Source: Hymenopellis radicata (Eukaryota > Basidiomycota > Agaricomycetes > Agaricales > Physalacriaceae). Taken from it: a stretch of 14,140 nucleotides of DNA. The stretch is from positions 1 to 14,140 of the forward strand of contig JADNRX010001123.1 of NCBI GenBank assembly GCA_015501595.1, written 5' to 3'. The translations under genes and the position numbers were made by a program. This document shows positions 1 to 8,345 of the stretch, in pieces. The notes under the pieces are model-generated. The model saw only the letters and a program-made list of their open reading frames with translations. It was not told the origin of the DNA and did not search any database. Positions within the stretch are counted from its first letter, which is position 1, and each line of letters begins with the position of its first letter.

Positions 1-98
1 TACTATGTGCCACAGTACAAGTACGGGAAATTGAACAAAAAAGTATAGTGGCGTCTATCCTCGAACCTAACTAATACATGGATGTAGCATAAAGTAGA
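1..98 (-). other. 3' flank of the kinase-like gene
   Basis: AT-rich sequence downstream of the minus-strand stop at 99; no other feature is seen. Confidence 0.5.
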
Positions 99-1296
99 TT
101 ACTCTGACTCTGAGTCATCAGATGCATCAGAGTCGGCGTCAGTACTTCCATATATCATTTTCTGCCAACCGAGCCTTGCTATGAGACCCCGTCCCGCCTC
201 TGTATTAGTGGCCCACTTATCGAAACCGGTGTACGAATCGCGGCAATACACAGGCAAACCCGAGGCTGCTCGATAAAGCTGTCTCTCTTCACGCTGCCTT
301 TCTTGACTGACATTCAGCGCGCTCTCAGCAAAGTCGATGAGAACAATTCGTCCTTCTACTAGGATCATATTTGCGAGGTCGATGTCCCGGTGTAAAATTC
401 CCGATTCACGGAGAATGTTGTACGACTTGAGGACTTCTTGAGTCTGCCATAGTCTTTATTTGAGACAAAATTCGAAGCGAGAATAAGAAAAGGACGTACA
501 AGGTCTGGAAGTCTCTCTATGAGTGTTGCCTGATCGTTGGAAGCCTTAAAGTTTTCAACCCAAGTAGCCAACGTTTGTCCAGGAATTCCTTCGAGGATCA
601 AGACGTGAGCTTCCTCGCCGTTGGGCATGCGGATCTAGATGCGCATCAGTTTCTTGACTAGCGACAGTTCCTCATCCCCTAACTCACCTTTGTCTTCCCG
701 TAGTAGTACGGAACCACTCGTCCCTGGAGATGAGCCATCGCCTGTCTGTACAGCACATGTTCGGCATTGGCCACATCATCTGAAAAGGCGTACTGCACGA
801 GGCGCTTGTCAACGGGAGTCCTCGAACTCGGATGCGGAAGGAGAGACGGTTGGATAATTTTGACAGCAACAGCAGCAAGGGCTTCATCGCGAGCATTCCT
901 GATCTCAGCTCTCCAGACCTGAGACCACTGCGGCTCTCCTTTATCAGGCCGCAAATGCTCCGGTACGTAGGGTTGGAGGGCTCTGTCGAGAACGAATCGG
1001 AAACCTTTGGCAGCTGTAATCCTGAGCGGCTCCACAATCCTTCGACGTCCACGGTAGTCGTTAAGCAGGGGATGTGGATCTATAGTCGCATCGAAGGACC
1101 AGCCAGGATAGAGGGGCTCTTTGAGTGCCGTGCGCTTGTCAGCCGCCAGCTTCTCGCAGTACGCGACAATGGCACTGTGATCGCTTAGGTCGACAGGTGG
1201 TGCAAAATGAGGGAGCCATTTGCCCTTGTAAGTGATTCCGTTTTCTGGAGGAGCGGGATTGAGCGGTGGAGTGAAGATTTCAGTGACTGTGGACAT
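99..1296 (-). CDS. Protein kinase-like (possible pseudokinase) protein, 3 exons, intact
   Basis: Spliced model: exons 1296-688, 634-500 and 443-99, with introns 635-687 (53 bp) and 444-499 (56 bp), both GT/AG and phase 0, giving 362 aa. Seen: AVKII with the candidate ATP-binding lysine at residue 146; a possible helix-C glutamate near 179; a hinge-like VLILEGIPG at about 214-222; catalytic loop HRDIDLANM with D268 and N273; then IDFAES where DFG is expected (DFA, residues 285-287). The N-terminal ~125 residues have no recognised domain; the C-terminal tail is Asp/Ser-rich and acidic. The ATG at 1296 was chosen because it precedes the kinase region in frame; the frame stays open upstream to 1488, so a longer N-terminus is possible. 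HRD and the metal-binding Asp are present, so it may be active, but DFA and the compact C-lobe suggest an atypical kinase or pseudokinase. A broken paralogue lies at 4023-5209. Confidence 0.82.
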
Positions 1297-1578
1297 TGTT
1301 GAGGGTGGTGGCTCTTCACGTTTTGCCGAACAGCCTTTTGTACTGAACAATAACGTCACGTGGTAGTTCGGCAACCTCTCGGCATCAGCCTCATTTCGAA
1401 CATGCAGCCTTACAGGCCTAGGGTGTACACAGCCTTGCGGATAGCCTCCAGAAGATTCGATGCTGCGCTTTCGACACCTACACGTCACTGTGCCGGGATT
1501 AGTATAAAAGCCTACCCTTTCTTCTCGATGTCCTCATAAAATCCTCTCTCCCATTCGCCCTCATCTTCTCAACCACAC
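1297..1578. promoter_or_regulatory. Divergent intergenic promoter region
   Basis: This 282-bp stretch separates two divergent starts (minus at 1296, plus at 1579). It holds a composite ACGTCACGTGG at 1353-1363, which contains a CACGTG E-box (1357-1362) and a TGACGT half-site read on the minus strand; such motifs are known bHLH/bZIP targets in fungi. No clear TATA box is seen on the minus strand. That the motif regulates either gene is inference. Confidence 0.35.
1503..1510 (+). promoter_or_regulatory. TATA box (TATAAAAG) of the rightward broken gene
   Basis: TATAAAAG lies 76 bp upstream of the ATG at 1579 and is followed by a CT-rich leader (about 1515-1570) ending in CACACATGG, a good fungal start context. 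This arrangement supports 1579 as the original translation start of the interrupted gene. Confidence 0.6.
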
Positions 1579-1802
1579 ATGGCATCCCTCAATACTTCAC
1601 GGCTCCTTTCAGCTGAAGAATTTCTGGCCCGTCCCTTCCCGTGGCATTGCTACCCCGGACACGCGATGACACAAAGGTGACCCACGCTGGAAAGAAGGTC
1701 TCGAGCTGCGCCACAACAATAAAAAATCGCAAAGCCATCATTGCGCAAGCCTCAAAGGCAAGTGCGAAGTTCCACTTGGAAGATAAATCGAAGGTTAGAG
1801 TA

Positions 1803-2181
1803 CTGTAGTATTTCGACCGTAGGTTCACAGGGTGTGACCTGTGACCTTGTGAACTTGTTTGGTGGGATGTTCACATCGGACATACCACTGTGACCTACTG
1901 AAAATAAGTTCACTAAATTTTTCAATAACAAGGTTATTTCACAGGTTTTAGGCTGAATCTCAGTATAATTAGAGAAAAATGTGCTATTCTAGACCTAAAA
2001 TATACCAAAAAGGAGAAAATCCTATAAAACTGCCACCAAGCTCAATTTGAGAGCAAAAGTCCGATTTGTGACCAATTTGGGGCAGGTTCACAGCCAAAAA
2101 AAACTAGTGACCTGCTTATGTAACAGGTTCATTTTTTGGGCTCGTGACCTGTGACGTGAACCTATGGTTGAAATACGACAG
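1803..2181. mobile_element. 379-bp MITE, Tc1/mariner-like (TA target duplication)
   Basis: Terminal inverted repeats of 26 bp, 1803-1828 and 2156-2181, match at 23 of 26 positions; both begin CTGT on their own strand and end TAGGTTCAC inward. The element is flanked by TA at 1801-1802 and 2182-2183, the duplication typical of Tc1/mariner-type elements. A 12-mer GTGACCTGTGAC occurs next to both ends in direct orientation, and further AGGTTCA copies lie inside. The interior is AT-rich with no coding capacity, so it must be mobilised in trans. It interrupts an exon of the flanking gene. Family assignment rests only on TIR and TA; no transposase is visible. Confidence 0.82.
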
Positions 2182-2715
2182 TATCCTTGCAAGAGGACAT
2201 CACACTCTACAATGAGACATCTGTGGCGTACGTGTTTGTTGACCTGTATGAATGTGCTTATCCGAATCACATGTGATGTATACAGCGTGAATTGCCACGC
2301 ACACCTTCTTGTACCGGTCGTGAAGCATCTCAATGACGTTCTGGAAGCTGAGAAGGTCATTACCAGCAGAGTTATGAGCGAAGACAGCAAGAAAGAATTC
2401 CGTAGACAGCTGGCGGAGCTAGACTACAAAGTGCAGATCTTCTACCAACACTACCACACCGTAAATGGGGTAAAAGGTATGTCAGCGTCGGGGGAAATCC
2501 AAGGCCACCAACCTCATCGTAAATCATGTCACACAGGTGCATCTCGGCTTGATCATGTTGTTGCTCTAGCTCCCGCTGGAGCGGATAAGAAAGATATGAA
2601 TTGGTGCCCACCCGGAGAGTTCACGAAGAAGTTAAAAACAGCCTGGAATGCTCATGTCAAGAAGACAACAAATGCAACATTGCCAAAGGTCGCCCTGTTC
2701 ATTATGGAAGAAAAG

Positions 2716-2768
2716 GCAAGTGATCCCTACACATTCTCAAAGACTCTGCCTGAACCACGATACTATAG
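2716..2768 (+). other. GC/AG intron
   Basis: The donor reads AAG|GCAAGT and the acceptor ACTATAG|TCA. Removing these 53 bp moves the reading from a poor frame into the open frame containing GYWEDETPDNVTVKR and restores phase with the following exon. GC donors are a known minor class and usually show this strong AAG|GCAAGT context. Confidence 0.65.
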
Positions 2769-3322
2769 TCAGCCGGAACACTTAAGAAAGACGCCTGGAA
2801 ACCGGGATATTGGGAAGATGAAACACCAGATAATGTTACCGTCAAGAGGATCATACCACAGATTGAACAGTGAGCCTCAGAGCATTCCAGATGACGCGCC
2901 GTGTAAACTGAGCTCCGGACAGATACTCGAAAGACGTGCAGTGTGAGGTCGTCTTCCTCTGCGATTACCTAACAACGATCCTTCTTCGAATTGAAGAAAC
3001 AGGTGTCCATGACAGAGGAAACGACAGAGATAAAAACCCAGTCATTGCAGTGGCTAGCGAGGTAAATCAGCCCCGGAATAAGCCAAAGATGGCGCTGTTT
3101 GAGATGGGGATCCAACAACTTCTTGCACTGCGGGCAATCCGCGACCGCGACGAAACAGAATCGGAATCTTCAGGAGAAGAGCGCATCGCAGGCGATTCTG
3201 AGGATGGTACCTATGGTGAAAAGCCGAAGAAGGCCAAGGTTAAGAAGCCGACGCCGTCACAGCTCGAATTTGGCTCGGCGAATTATGACGACTTTGCAGA
3301 TATCGCGCATAGCCAGTTCTAG

Positions 3323-4022
3323 GAGAGACATTACATAGTCCCTATCTAGAAAGTAGTCTTGCAGATGTCAATATATGCGCGATTTAGCTTACGGAAAAGA
3401 CCGGTCGGACGTCGGTGAAATCTGGATCTCTATCAAGTCTATGGGGCGCTGTACGCTGAGACCTTTGTATAGCTCGTTTACAATGGCGTCCTACCTTCGA
3501 TAGTTCGTTTGCTACGATGGGGCAGAAGGAAAGCGTAACGGGTTACGGCTATTTCCGGTCGGGATCGAATCGGCCCGAACCAACGCCTTGTGTGCTGCTT
3601 CCTTCCTCCGTCTAACTATAAGTCTTCTCAACCAAGTTTATCTGAAGTAAGAACTCGAATTAGACTGCTCTCAGTTATTGCGGTCTCTCAACTTCTCCGA
3701 AGCCTCCTTCGCCGCGGCCTCTACAATAGCGTAGTGGCTATCGCACGGATGAGATTGAATTAGTATCTTACGCAGTCGCACCGACAACTCTACCGTGCTC
3801 TTTCGCGACTTTGTTCTAACCTTGCTGTGCTTACTCCCCTTGTATGCTGACAGTTAAACTACAATGTATGGTACAGTGTCCTTCAGGCGGTGTGTCCCGA
3901 CAGTTGATCTACAACTTTGTATGGTATAGCGATGTGGGGAAAGTACGTCTTCCCCCGTGAGTTTGAGACCCGCGCCCCCAACACCCAAGGGAAGAGCCTC
4001 CTCCTCGAGTAAGAACCCGAAT
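3323..4022. other. Gene-free interval between two pseudogenes
   Basis: No convincing coding exon is seen on either strand. The left part is probably the 3' flank of the broken rightward gene. The interval holds a detached copy of the 3' end of the kinase-like pseudogene (about 3644-3752) and a small tandem duplication in which a GACAGTT..CTACAA..TGTATGGTA..AG block occurs at 3849 and again, diverged, at 3899 (about 50 bp apart). Confidence 0.6.
3644..3752 (-). pseudogene. Detached 3' fragment of the kinase-like gene
   Basis: On the minus strand this reads DSHYAIVEAAAKEASEK then LRDRNN and a stop at 3673-3671. That nearly repeats the C-terminus of the larger kinase-like pseudogene (DSHCAVVEAAAKEASEK then SRDQDN, stop at 4025-4023). 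At DNA level 3644-3752 aligns with about 4007-4100, both spanning coding end and 3' flank. Sequence to the right of 3752 no longer matches, so this is a partial duplicate about 360 bp from its source. Confidence 0.7.
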
Positions 4023-4100
4023 TTAGTTATCCTGGTCTCTCGACTTCTCCGAAGCCTCCTTCGCCGCAGCCTCTACAACAGCGCAATGGCTATCGCAGCA
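4007..4100. repeat. Second copy of the ~100-bp direct repeat (partner of 3644-3752)
   Basis: Shares GAGTAAGAAC-type, GGTCTCTC.ACTTCTCCGAAG and CCTCTACAA.AGCG blocks with 3644-3752 in the same orientation. It contains the last 26 codons and the 3' flank of the kinase-like pseudogene. Confidence 0.7.
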
Positions 4101-5209
4101 GCCTCCCAGAAAAACACCAATCCTAGCTCTGTCCATTTCCTTAGTCTGGTCATTGCGCCTCTGACCGCGCTTTTCCTCAAGCAGGTTGAAACATCTGAAA
4201 TCAACGATGACGGCGCTGAAATGGATCCCGATGGCGTCTTGGTCATCCAGTTTCACGGGCGGTGTGATGATGATGTTGCGCGGATGCATGTAGTTATGGC
4301 CCAACCCACAGTCGTGTATGGTCTGCAACGACTCAAAGCATATGTGTAGCTATAGTCGGAGGGTTGATAAATAAGTGCAGCGGTTTCCAGGTTTGACATA
4401 CTCACCACTTTCTTATACAGGCCAAGGTGCTGATTCCATGCTTCGAGTTGTCCTCGGAGCATGCAAAGGACTTGTAGAAATCATGCAAGGTGCCGCCCTC
4501 GACATACTCCAGAACTAGAACGTAAGCCGCCTCGTTGTTAGGCATGTTCAACTTTGACCGTCAGACTCGTGATGGGACAGATCCAATCGAAATATTGAAC
4601 GCACCTCGAAAAGGCCAAACATATACGGAACAGCCATGCCTTGAATCACGCCAAGTTTCTCATACGCCAGGGCCTCGCTCCCAGCGAGCTGACGGCGAGT
4701 GTCCTGAAAGCTTTTCAAGGCGGATTGTTGGTAAATCTTCAAAACAACTCGTTCTTCTAGGCGCGGGCCATTGCCAATTTGTGTAACAGGCACGACGTTG
4801 GCTTCCCACATCTGGCACAGCCGCTCCTCCTCTCCCTCGTCTTCGTAGTCGTCCTCCGAAAGTCTCTTCGACGGTATTGGTTTCACCAGCCGAAGACGAA
4901 ACGTCTGCTCTCCTCCAGATTGAGCAAACAAAGGCAAGGCTCTCCATTCGCGGCCTGGGCGCATTTATCGAACGCGACGACTTGCGCGCCAAAGTCGTAA
5001 GTCCGCATGACAGGATTGCGTTGGGCTTCTCTGGCATAAGCCTGGACACCCGCCCTGAAAGCCGCAACTTCTTCAGCGTTGTCGGCGTCGAAAGGGAGAT
5101 TAAAGAGCGGCCGGCAGTCCTCCGTCTCTCCATCTGCAGTGATGCGACAAGGGCGAGCTATGGGGATGATAGGAAGCGATGATGGAAGGAAGGCGATCTC
5201 TGGTCTCGA
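4023..5209 (-). pseudogene. Kinase-like paralogue with two frameshifts, 5' end truncated
   Basis: Read leftward: exon from about 5209 to 4605, intron 4552-4604 (GTGCGT..AAAG), exon 4551-4406, intron 4350-4405 (GTGAGT..ATAG), exon 4349-4023. The first intron sits at the same place as in the intact paralogue at 99-1296: after it come LNMPNNEAAYVLVLEYVEGG here and IRMPNGEEAHVLILEGIPG there. Also seen: VVLKIYQ (VAIK-type lysine), EALAYEKL (helix C), MHPRN in place of HRDxxxxN, and AVIVDF in place of DFG, so catalysis was probably lost before the gene broke. Lesions: a frame change near 4880-4920 and a one-base loss near 4460 (exon 4551-4406 is 146 nt and should be 147). Upstream of about 5210 the frame runs into GGATC/GAGTACTCG repeats, so the start is missing. 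Confidence 0.75.
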
Positions 5210-5515
5210 ATGCGGATCCTCTCTGTTAGAGATAGAGACCTCAACGAGTTTCCGGATCACAAGGAAACTCGAGTACTTGATCCGGTCGGGGGTCTCGGTG
5301 ATCCGACTCGTTTGATCCGCGGATCGATAACGAGTCGGATCACATGCGGATCGCGAGTACGGCCTTGGAGGCATGAGTACTCGTCGCGAGTACTCTGTCT
5401 GACTCGCGGGAAATCAGACCAGAGAGCACCAAAAAAAATACAAATTTTATGAAGTACACGCAGCGCAAAAAAAAGTCCGGAAGTCCTAAATAGTACATAC
5501 ATGTCCGCAGCCCTA
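5205..5515 (+). mobile_element. hAT-like terminal block or remnant (subterminal repeats plus terminus)
   Basis: Positions 5205-5420 are dense in GGATC(A/C) and GAGTACTCG, both palindromic or nearly so. An A-rich stretch follows, then a terminus CATGTCCGCAGCCCTA (5500-5515) whose complement TAGGGCTGCGGACATG resembles hAT inverted repeats (YAGGGNTG type). The same motif style, including GACTCGTTTGA(T/C)CCGCG at 5306 and 14031 in the same orientation, lies downstream of the transposase relic. Read this way it is the right end of an element whose body lay to the left, or a solo or non-autonomous remnant. The left boundary is unclear: TAGAGATAGAGACC near 5226 is a weak candidate, with no 8-bp duplication found. 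Confidence 0.55.
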
Positions 5516-5519
5516 ACTA

Positions 5520-7660
5520 CTACAACCTTGGTACCCATCTATCTGCCTTTCCACGTTGATTGAAATACACCGGAGGCACCCATGACGTCTGTGGTTCGAA
5601 GGGAAGGTTCATCGGAAGGCGAGGAGGGCGACCGAACACCTGGAAGAAGTTCCCGATATAGTGTGCGAAGATGGTGGCCGTGAACGCTTCCATTTCCTCC
5701 CGTGTGAACCCCGTCTTGCCAAACTGCACATCAGAATCCGGTGCAGGATACGGTGATGAAATACGCCACAAGTCCATAACCTTCTTCAGCGCATACACGA
5801 ACCGGGCCCGACTCCACCAATCCGGGTCTGCAAGTCCTTGATTTGCCTGACCGAGATCAACCAGACCGAGAGGCGCATCACCGAGGGGGAAACAAAGAGA
5901 CACGGCCTGCATGAACTTCCGGCTGTCCACATGCTCGGGACGGCACAGGTGAAGGCACAAGGAAGCCAACTCCATTCGAAACGCGAGCTCATTCGCCTCC
6001 CACACAATCTCCAAAACATCCCGTTTCCCGTTCTCGGTTGTTGTCGATGTCAAGGGCCGCCCATTCCACATCCCAACCTCCAGCAACTCAACCGTCATCT
6101 CCGTCTCTGCTGCCGTCACCAGCTTGTCAACCTCTTCTTTCCAAGCCTGATGCCGCCACCCGTGGCGACTCATATCCTTGACATCAGGCAACCGCACCAC
6201 GCATGCGTTGATCCACTCCCGCCACGCCTGATGCGACATGACGTGCGGGGAGTTCGACTGAGCCACACCAATCGCAACAGGCCGTATCCTTAGCCATTTC
6301 TGGAGCATTTCCAGTGATTTCGCCGGCTGCCCGACATTGGTAAACATTTGCGGCTGGGGGAGGAAGTACTGCTCGGCGGGTTTTTCAGAACAGGCATAAC
6401 TCTCCTCGTCAATCGATTCGGCAGCGGCGAGCCAGGCGGGAGAGATCGGCGGAAGAAGAGCGTGAACGGGATAAACGAGTTTTTTTGTCACTGGTTGAAT
6501 TCAATCAGTTTGAATATATGAAAGAACAAGAAAAACATACCGGTATTGCCCTTGCCCTTGCCTTTGGCGCGTGAGGCAGTAGGACGAGTCGAAGTCGAAG
6601 CACTGGGAAGAGGAATAGTCGGGCGGGCAACAGCGAAGAAGGGCATAGTCATAGGAGAGCGAAAATTGCCTTGACTCCTCTCCGCCGCCCTTCGTAGAGA
6701 GGCATACTTCTCATTCGACGAGGCATCTCCCTCCCACAAGACATCGGGAAATTGTGGACAGATTGCCGTCACGGTGCTATACCGGGGGTCCATGAGGGTA
6801 CGCAGTTCATCTACGCGTACGCTCCCAAGATCTTCGGTAGAGCGAATAAGCCAGACTGGCACACCCACACGCATGTAAAGATTCACGAGGGCAAGGTCGT
6901 AAGTGATGCACCCCATGAAATCGTCGTGTAAGTCGGGTTTTTCGGTAAGGAGGGAGGTTATGCCATATCTTGCAGGCTCGACGATGGTGTGATAGGCGTA
7001 TATCGCGAGGAGCTCCAGGGCAGTGCGCTGGTAGTCGCGGAGGAGTAGGGAGAAGCGGCCAAATGGTTGATGAAGAAAACGAAGATTGGCGGATATGAGA
7101 GATAGTTTGGCGGCCTCGGTATTGTAGATAGCCATGATACCAGCATTAAGGCTGCCAGTTTCAAAACAGTTCCGAAGGTAGGCGAAACCGGAGACCAATC
7201 TAGAAGAGAAGATGGTGCTCGCCCGCCCGAATCCTCGTCGAAATGTCAAGTCCTCCACCCAATCGATTACGGGCATTGGATCCACCCAAAGCGAGTCAAG
7301 CTCACTGCCAAGATCAGAGATAGGGCGAACCCTCAAGATACAAGGCAGATGAGGAGCCTCATAAACCGCCATTTGAGGGAAGAGGATAGGATCTTCGGGA
7401 CCATAGCGAAAGTCGGCGCGCCGTTGTACAATCTGGGTTGCTGCGCGAGGCGGGAGAGGAAGCCAAGAGGCATTCGGTGTTGTGATGATGGCTGGGGCGT
7501 GGGGCAGAATGGCTCCATAGCGGCCATCGAGAGCGGTGATTGCTGTGGCGTATATTAGTAAATGTTGCTGGGTGAACGCGAAACACCACTTACGTTCAGA
7601 TGGCGAAGAGCGTGCAATCAATAGCTCCGGATTAGCCAAAAGGTCGGCGTGGTAGCCCAT
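5520..7660 (-). CDS. Intact 679-aa protein of unknown function, 3 exons
   Basis: Exons 7660-7594, 7542-6541 and 6490-5520; introns 7543-7593 (GTAAGT..CACAG, 51 bp) and 6491-6540 (GTATGT..ACCAG, 50 bp). The spliced length is 2040 nt with no internal stop. The ATG at 7660 was chosen because a TGA lies in frame just upstream (7670-7672); the protein begins MGYHADLLANPELL. Recognisable landmarks are PNASWLPLPPRAATQIV and RYGPEDPILFPQ in the first third, a Lys/Gly-rich linker (SRAKGKGKGNT) at the exon 2/3 junction, and a Trp-rich C-terminal third (MSRHGWRHQAW, DPDWWSRARF). No signal peptide, membrane segment or catalytic motif is evident. It resembles what I recall as a multicopy, lineage-restricted family of Agaricomycete hypothetical proteins; that is recall, not a search result. 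Its stop codon is 4 bp from a transposon-like terminus, and repeats lie upstream, so it may travel with or be targeted by repeats. Confidence 0.8.
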
Positions 7661-7720
7661 ATCTACCAATCAAAGCTGTAAATCGGCGCAAAGAATGGAG
7701 AGGCGCGTACCAGAAAATCA

Positions 7721-7764
7721 GACGCGTTGTCTGGACTGTCAAAGCCCAGTCAGTACAACGCGTC
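7721..7764. repeat. Inverted repeat upstream of the unknown gene
   Basis: GACGCGTTGT (7721-7730) and ACAACGCGTC (7755-7764) form a perfect 10-bp inverted repeat around a 24-bp loop that has partial further pairing (CTGGACTG against CCAGTCAG). It lies about 60-100 bp upstream of the minus-strand ATG at 7660 and could be an operator or a small hairpin; the function is unknown. Confidence 0.5.
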
Positions 7765-7847
7765 ACCTTGAACATAGGCCCATCCACGGCCCTACGACGA
7801 TTTGGCGCAGAGCACATATGTGCAAGCGCCAATCGAGAAAATCGATG

Positions 7848-7893
7848 CCACTGACGACTGTCAGATGGCGGCGGTTGACGACCGTCAATCCGC
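7848..7893 (+). repeat. 46-bp palindrome-pair repeat, copy 1
   Basis: Contains TGACGACTGTCA (7852-7863) and TGACGACCGTCA (7876-7887) with a 12-bp spacer GATGGCGGCGGT. Confidence 0.85.
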
Positions 7894-7941
7894 CAAAGGC
7901 GCGGCCGGACTGCAAAGGGAAAATTAAAGGGAAAAAAAAAA

Positions 7942-7987
7942 CCACTGACGACCGTCAGATGGCGGCGGTTGACGATCGTCAATCCGC
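7942..7987 (+). repeat. 46-bp palindrome-pair repeat, copy 2
   Basis: Contains TGACGACCGTCA (7946-7957) and the perfect palindrome TGACGATCGTCA (7970-7981), with the same 12-bp spacer as copy 1. Confidence 0.85.
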
Positions 7988-8276
7988 AGAGAAAAGGGAA
8001 ACAAGAGGGAACAATACAAAGAAATCTACTCACAAAAGTTCACGAAAATCAGAAAAGCCAACGGCACTTGGGCGTATGGCGGCGAGAAGAACGGCGCCAA
8101 CGACAACAACGAGCAAAAAGATAGAGGGGAGGCCGACACAGAGACAGAGGGAACTTGGACAGAGGGAAGAAGCGCTTGTATTGTACAAGCCTGGTGTACA
8201 AACTCAAGGCACAGCCACACACACGATCGCATTCTCATTAAGGTCGCGCTCTCTCTCTCTCATCAACTCTGATCTT

Positions 8277-8322
8277 GCAGATTGACGGTCGTCAACTGCT
8301 GCCATCTGACAGTCGTCAGTGG
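8277..8322 (-). repeat. 46-bp palindrome-pair repeat, copy 3 (inverted)
   Basis: Contains TGACGGTCGTCA (8283-8294) and TGACAGTCGTCA (8307-8318), with the 12-bp spacer ACTGCTGCCATC. It follows a CT-repeat tract at about 8248-8262. Confidence 0.85.
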
Positions 8323-8345
8323 CTCCAACTCTCTTGCAGCTTGCT

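Larger units (their letters stand above)
1579..3322 (+). pseudogene. Gene of unknown function, broken by a MITE and a frameshift
   Basis: Inferred exons: 1579-1802, [MITE], 2184-2227, 2286-2476, 2537-2715, 2769-2869 and 2923-3322. Introns are 2228-2285 (GTACGT donor; a donor at 2246 is also in frame), 2477-2536, 2716-2768 (GC/AG) and 2870-2922. From 2286 to the stop at 3320-3322 all phases agree. Removing the MITE and one TA joins the flanking reading frames without a break, so the insertion hit an exon. The 5' part starts with MASLNTSRLLSAEEF but reaches a stop at 1678-1680; the frame matching the rest is offset as if one base were lost between about 1612 and 1678. The ancestral product would be about 379 aa. 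The C-terminal third is charged, with an acidic Ser/Glu stretch and a nuclear-localisation-like KPKKAKVKKP. No domain is recognised. A gene starting downstream of the MITE cannot be excluded but lacks a promoter-like signal. Confidence 0.68.

Noticed and set aside
2164..2946. Long unspliced plus-strand open frame
   Set aside because: It runs through introns with good splice sites (2228-2285, 2477-2536, 2716-2768) and starts inside the MITE's right inverted repeat; the spliced model gives more protein-like sequence.
3957..4349. Plus-strand frame of 130 codons
   Set aside because: It is antisense to the kinase-like pseudogene exon with its catalytic-loop-like MHPRN and VDF motifs.
5210..5374. 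N-terminal extension of the kinase-like pseudogene through 5210-5374
   Set aside because: The frame is open but consists of GGATC/GAGTACTCG repeats, so the peptide is a by-product of transposon-end sequence.
5257..5538. Minus-strand frame across the hAT-like end
   Set aside because: It lies wholly in terminal repeats and A-rich tract, with no domain.
5838..6293. Plus-strand frame of 151 codons
   Set aside because: Antisense shadow of exon 3 of the 679-aa gene.
7632..8285. Frames on both strands through the 46-bp repeats
   Set aside because: The repeated peptides (RIDGRQPPPSDSRQW and the like) follow from the DNA repeats; no splice or start context supports a gene here.
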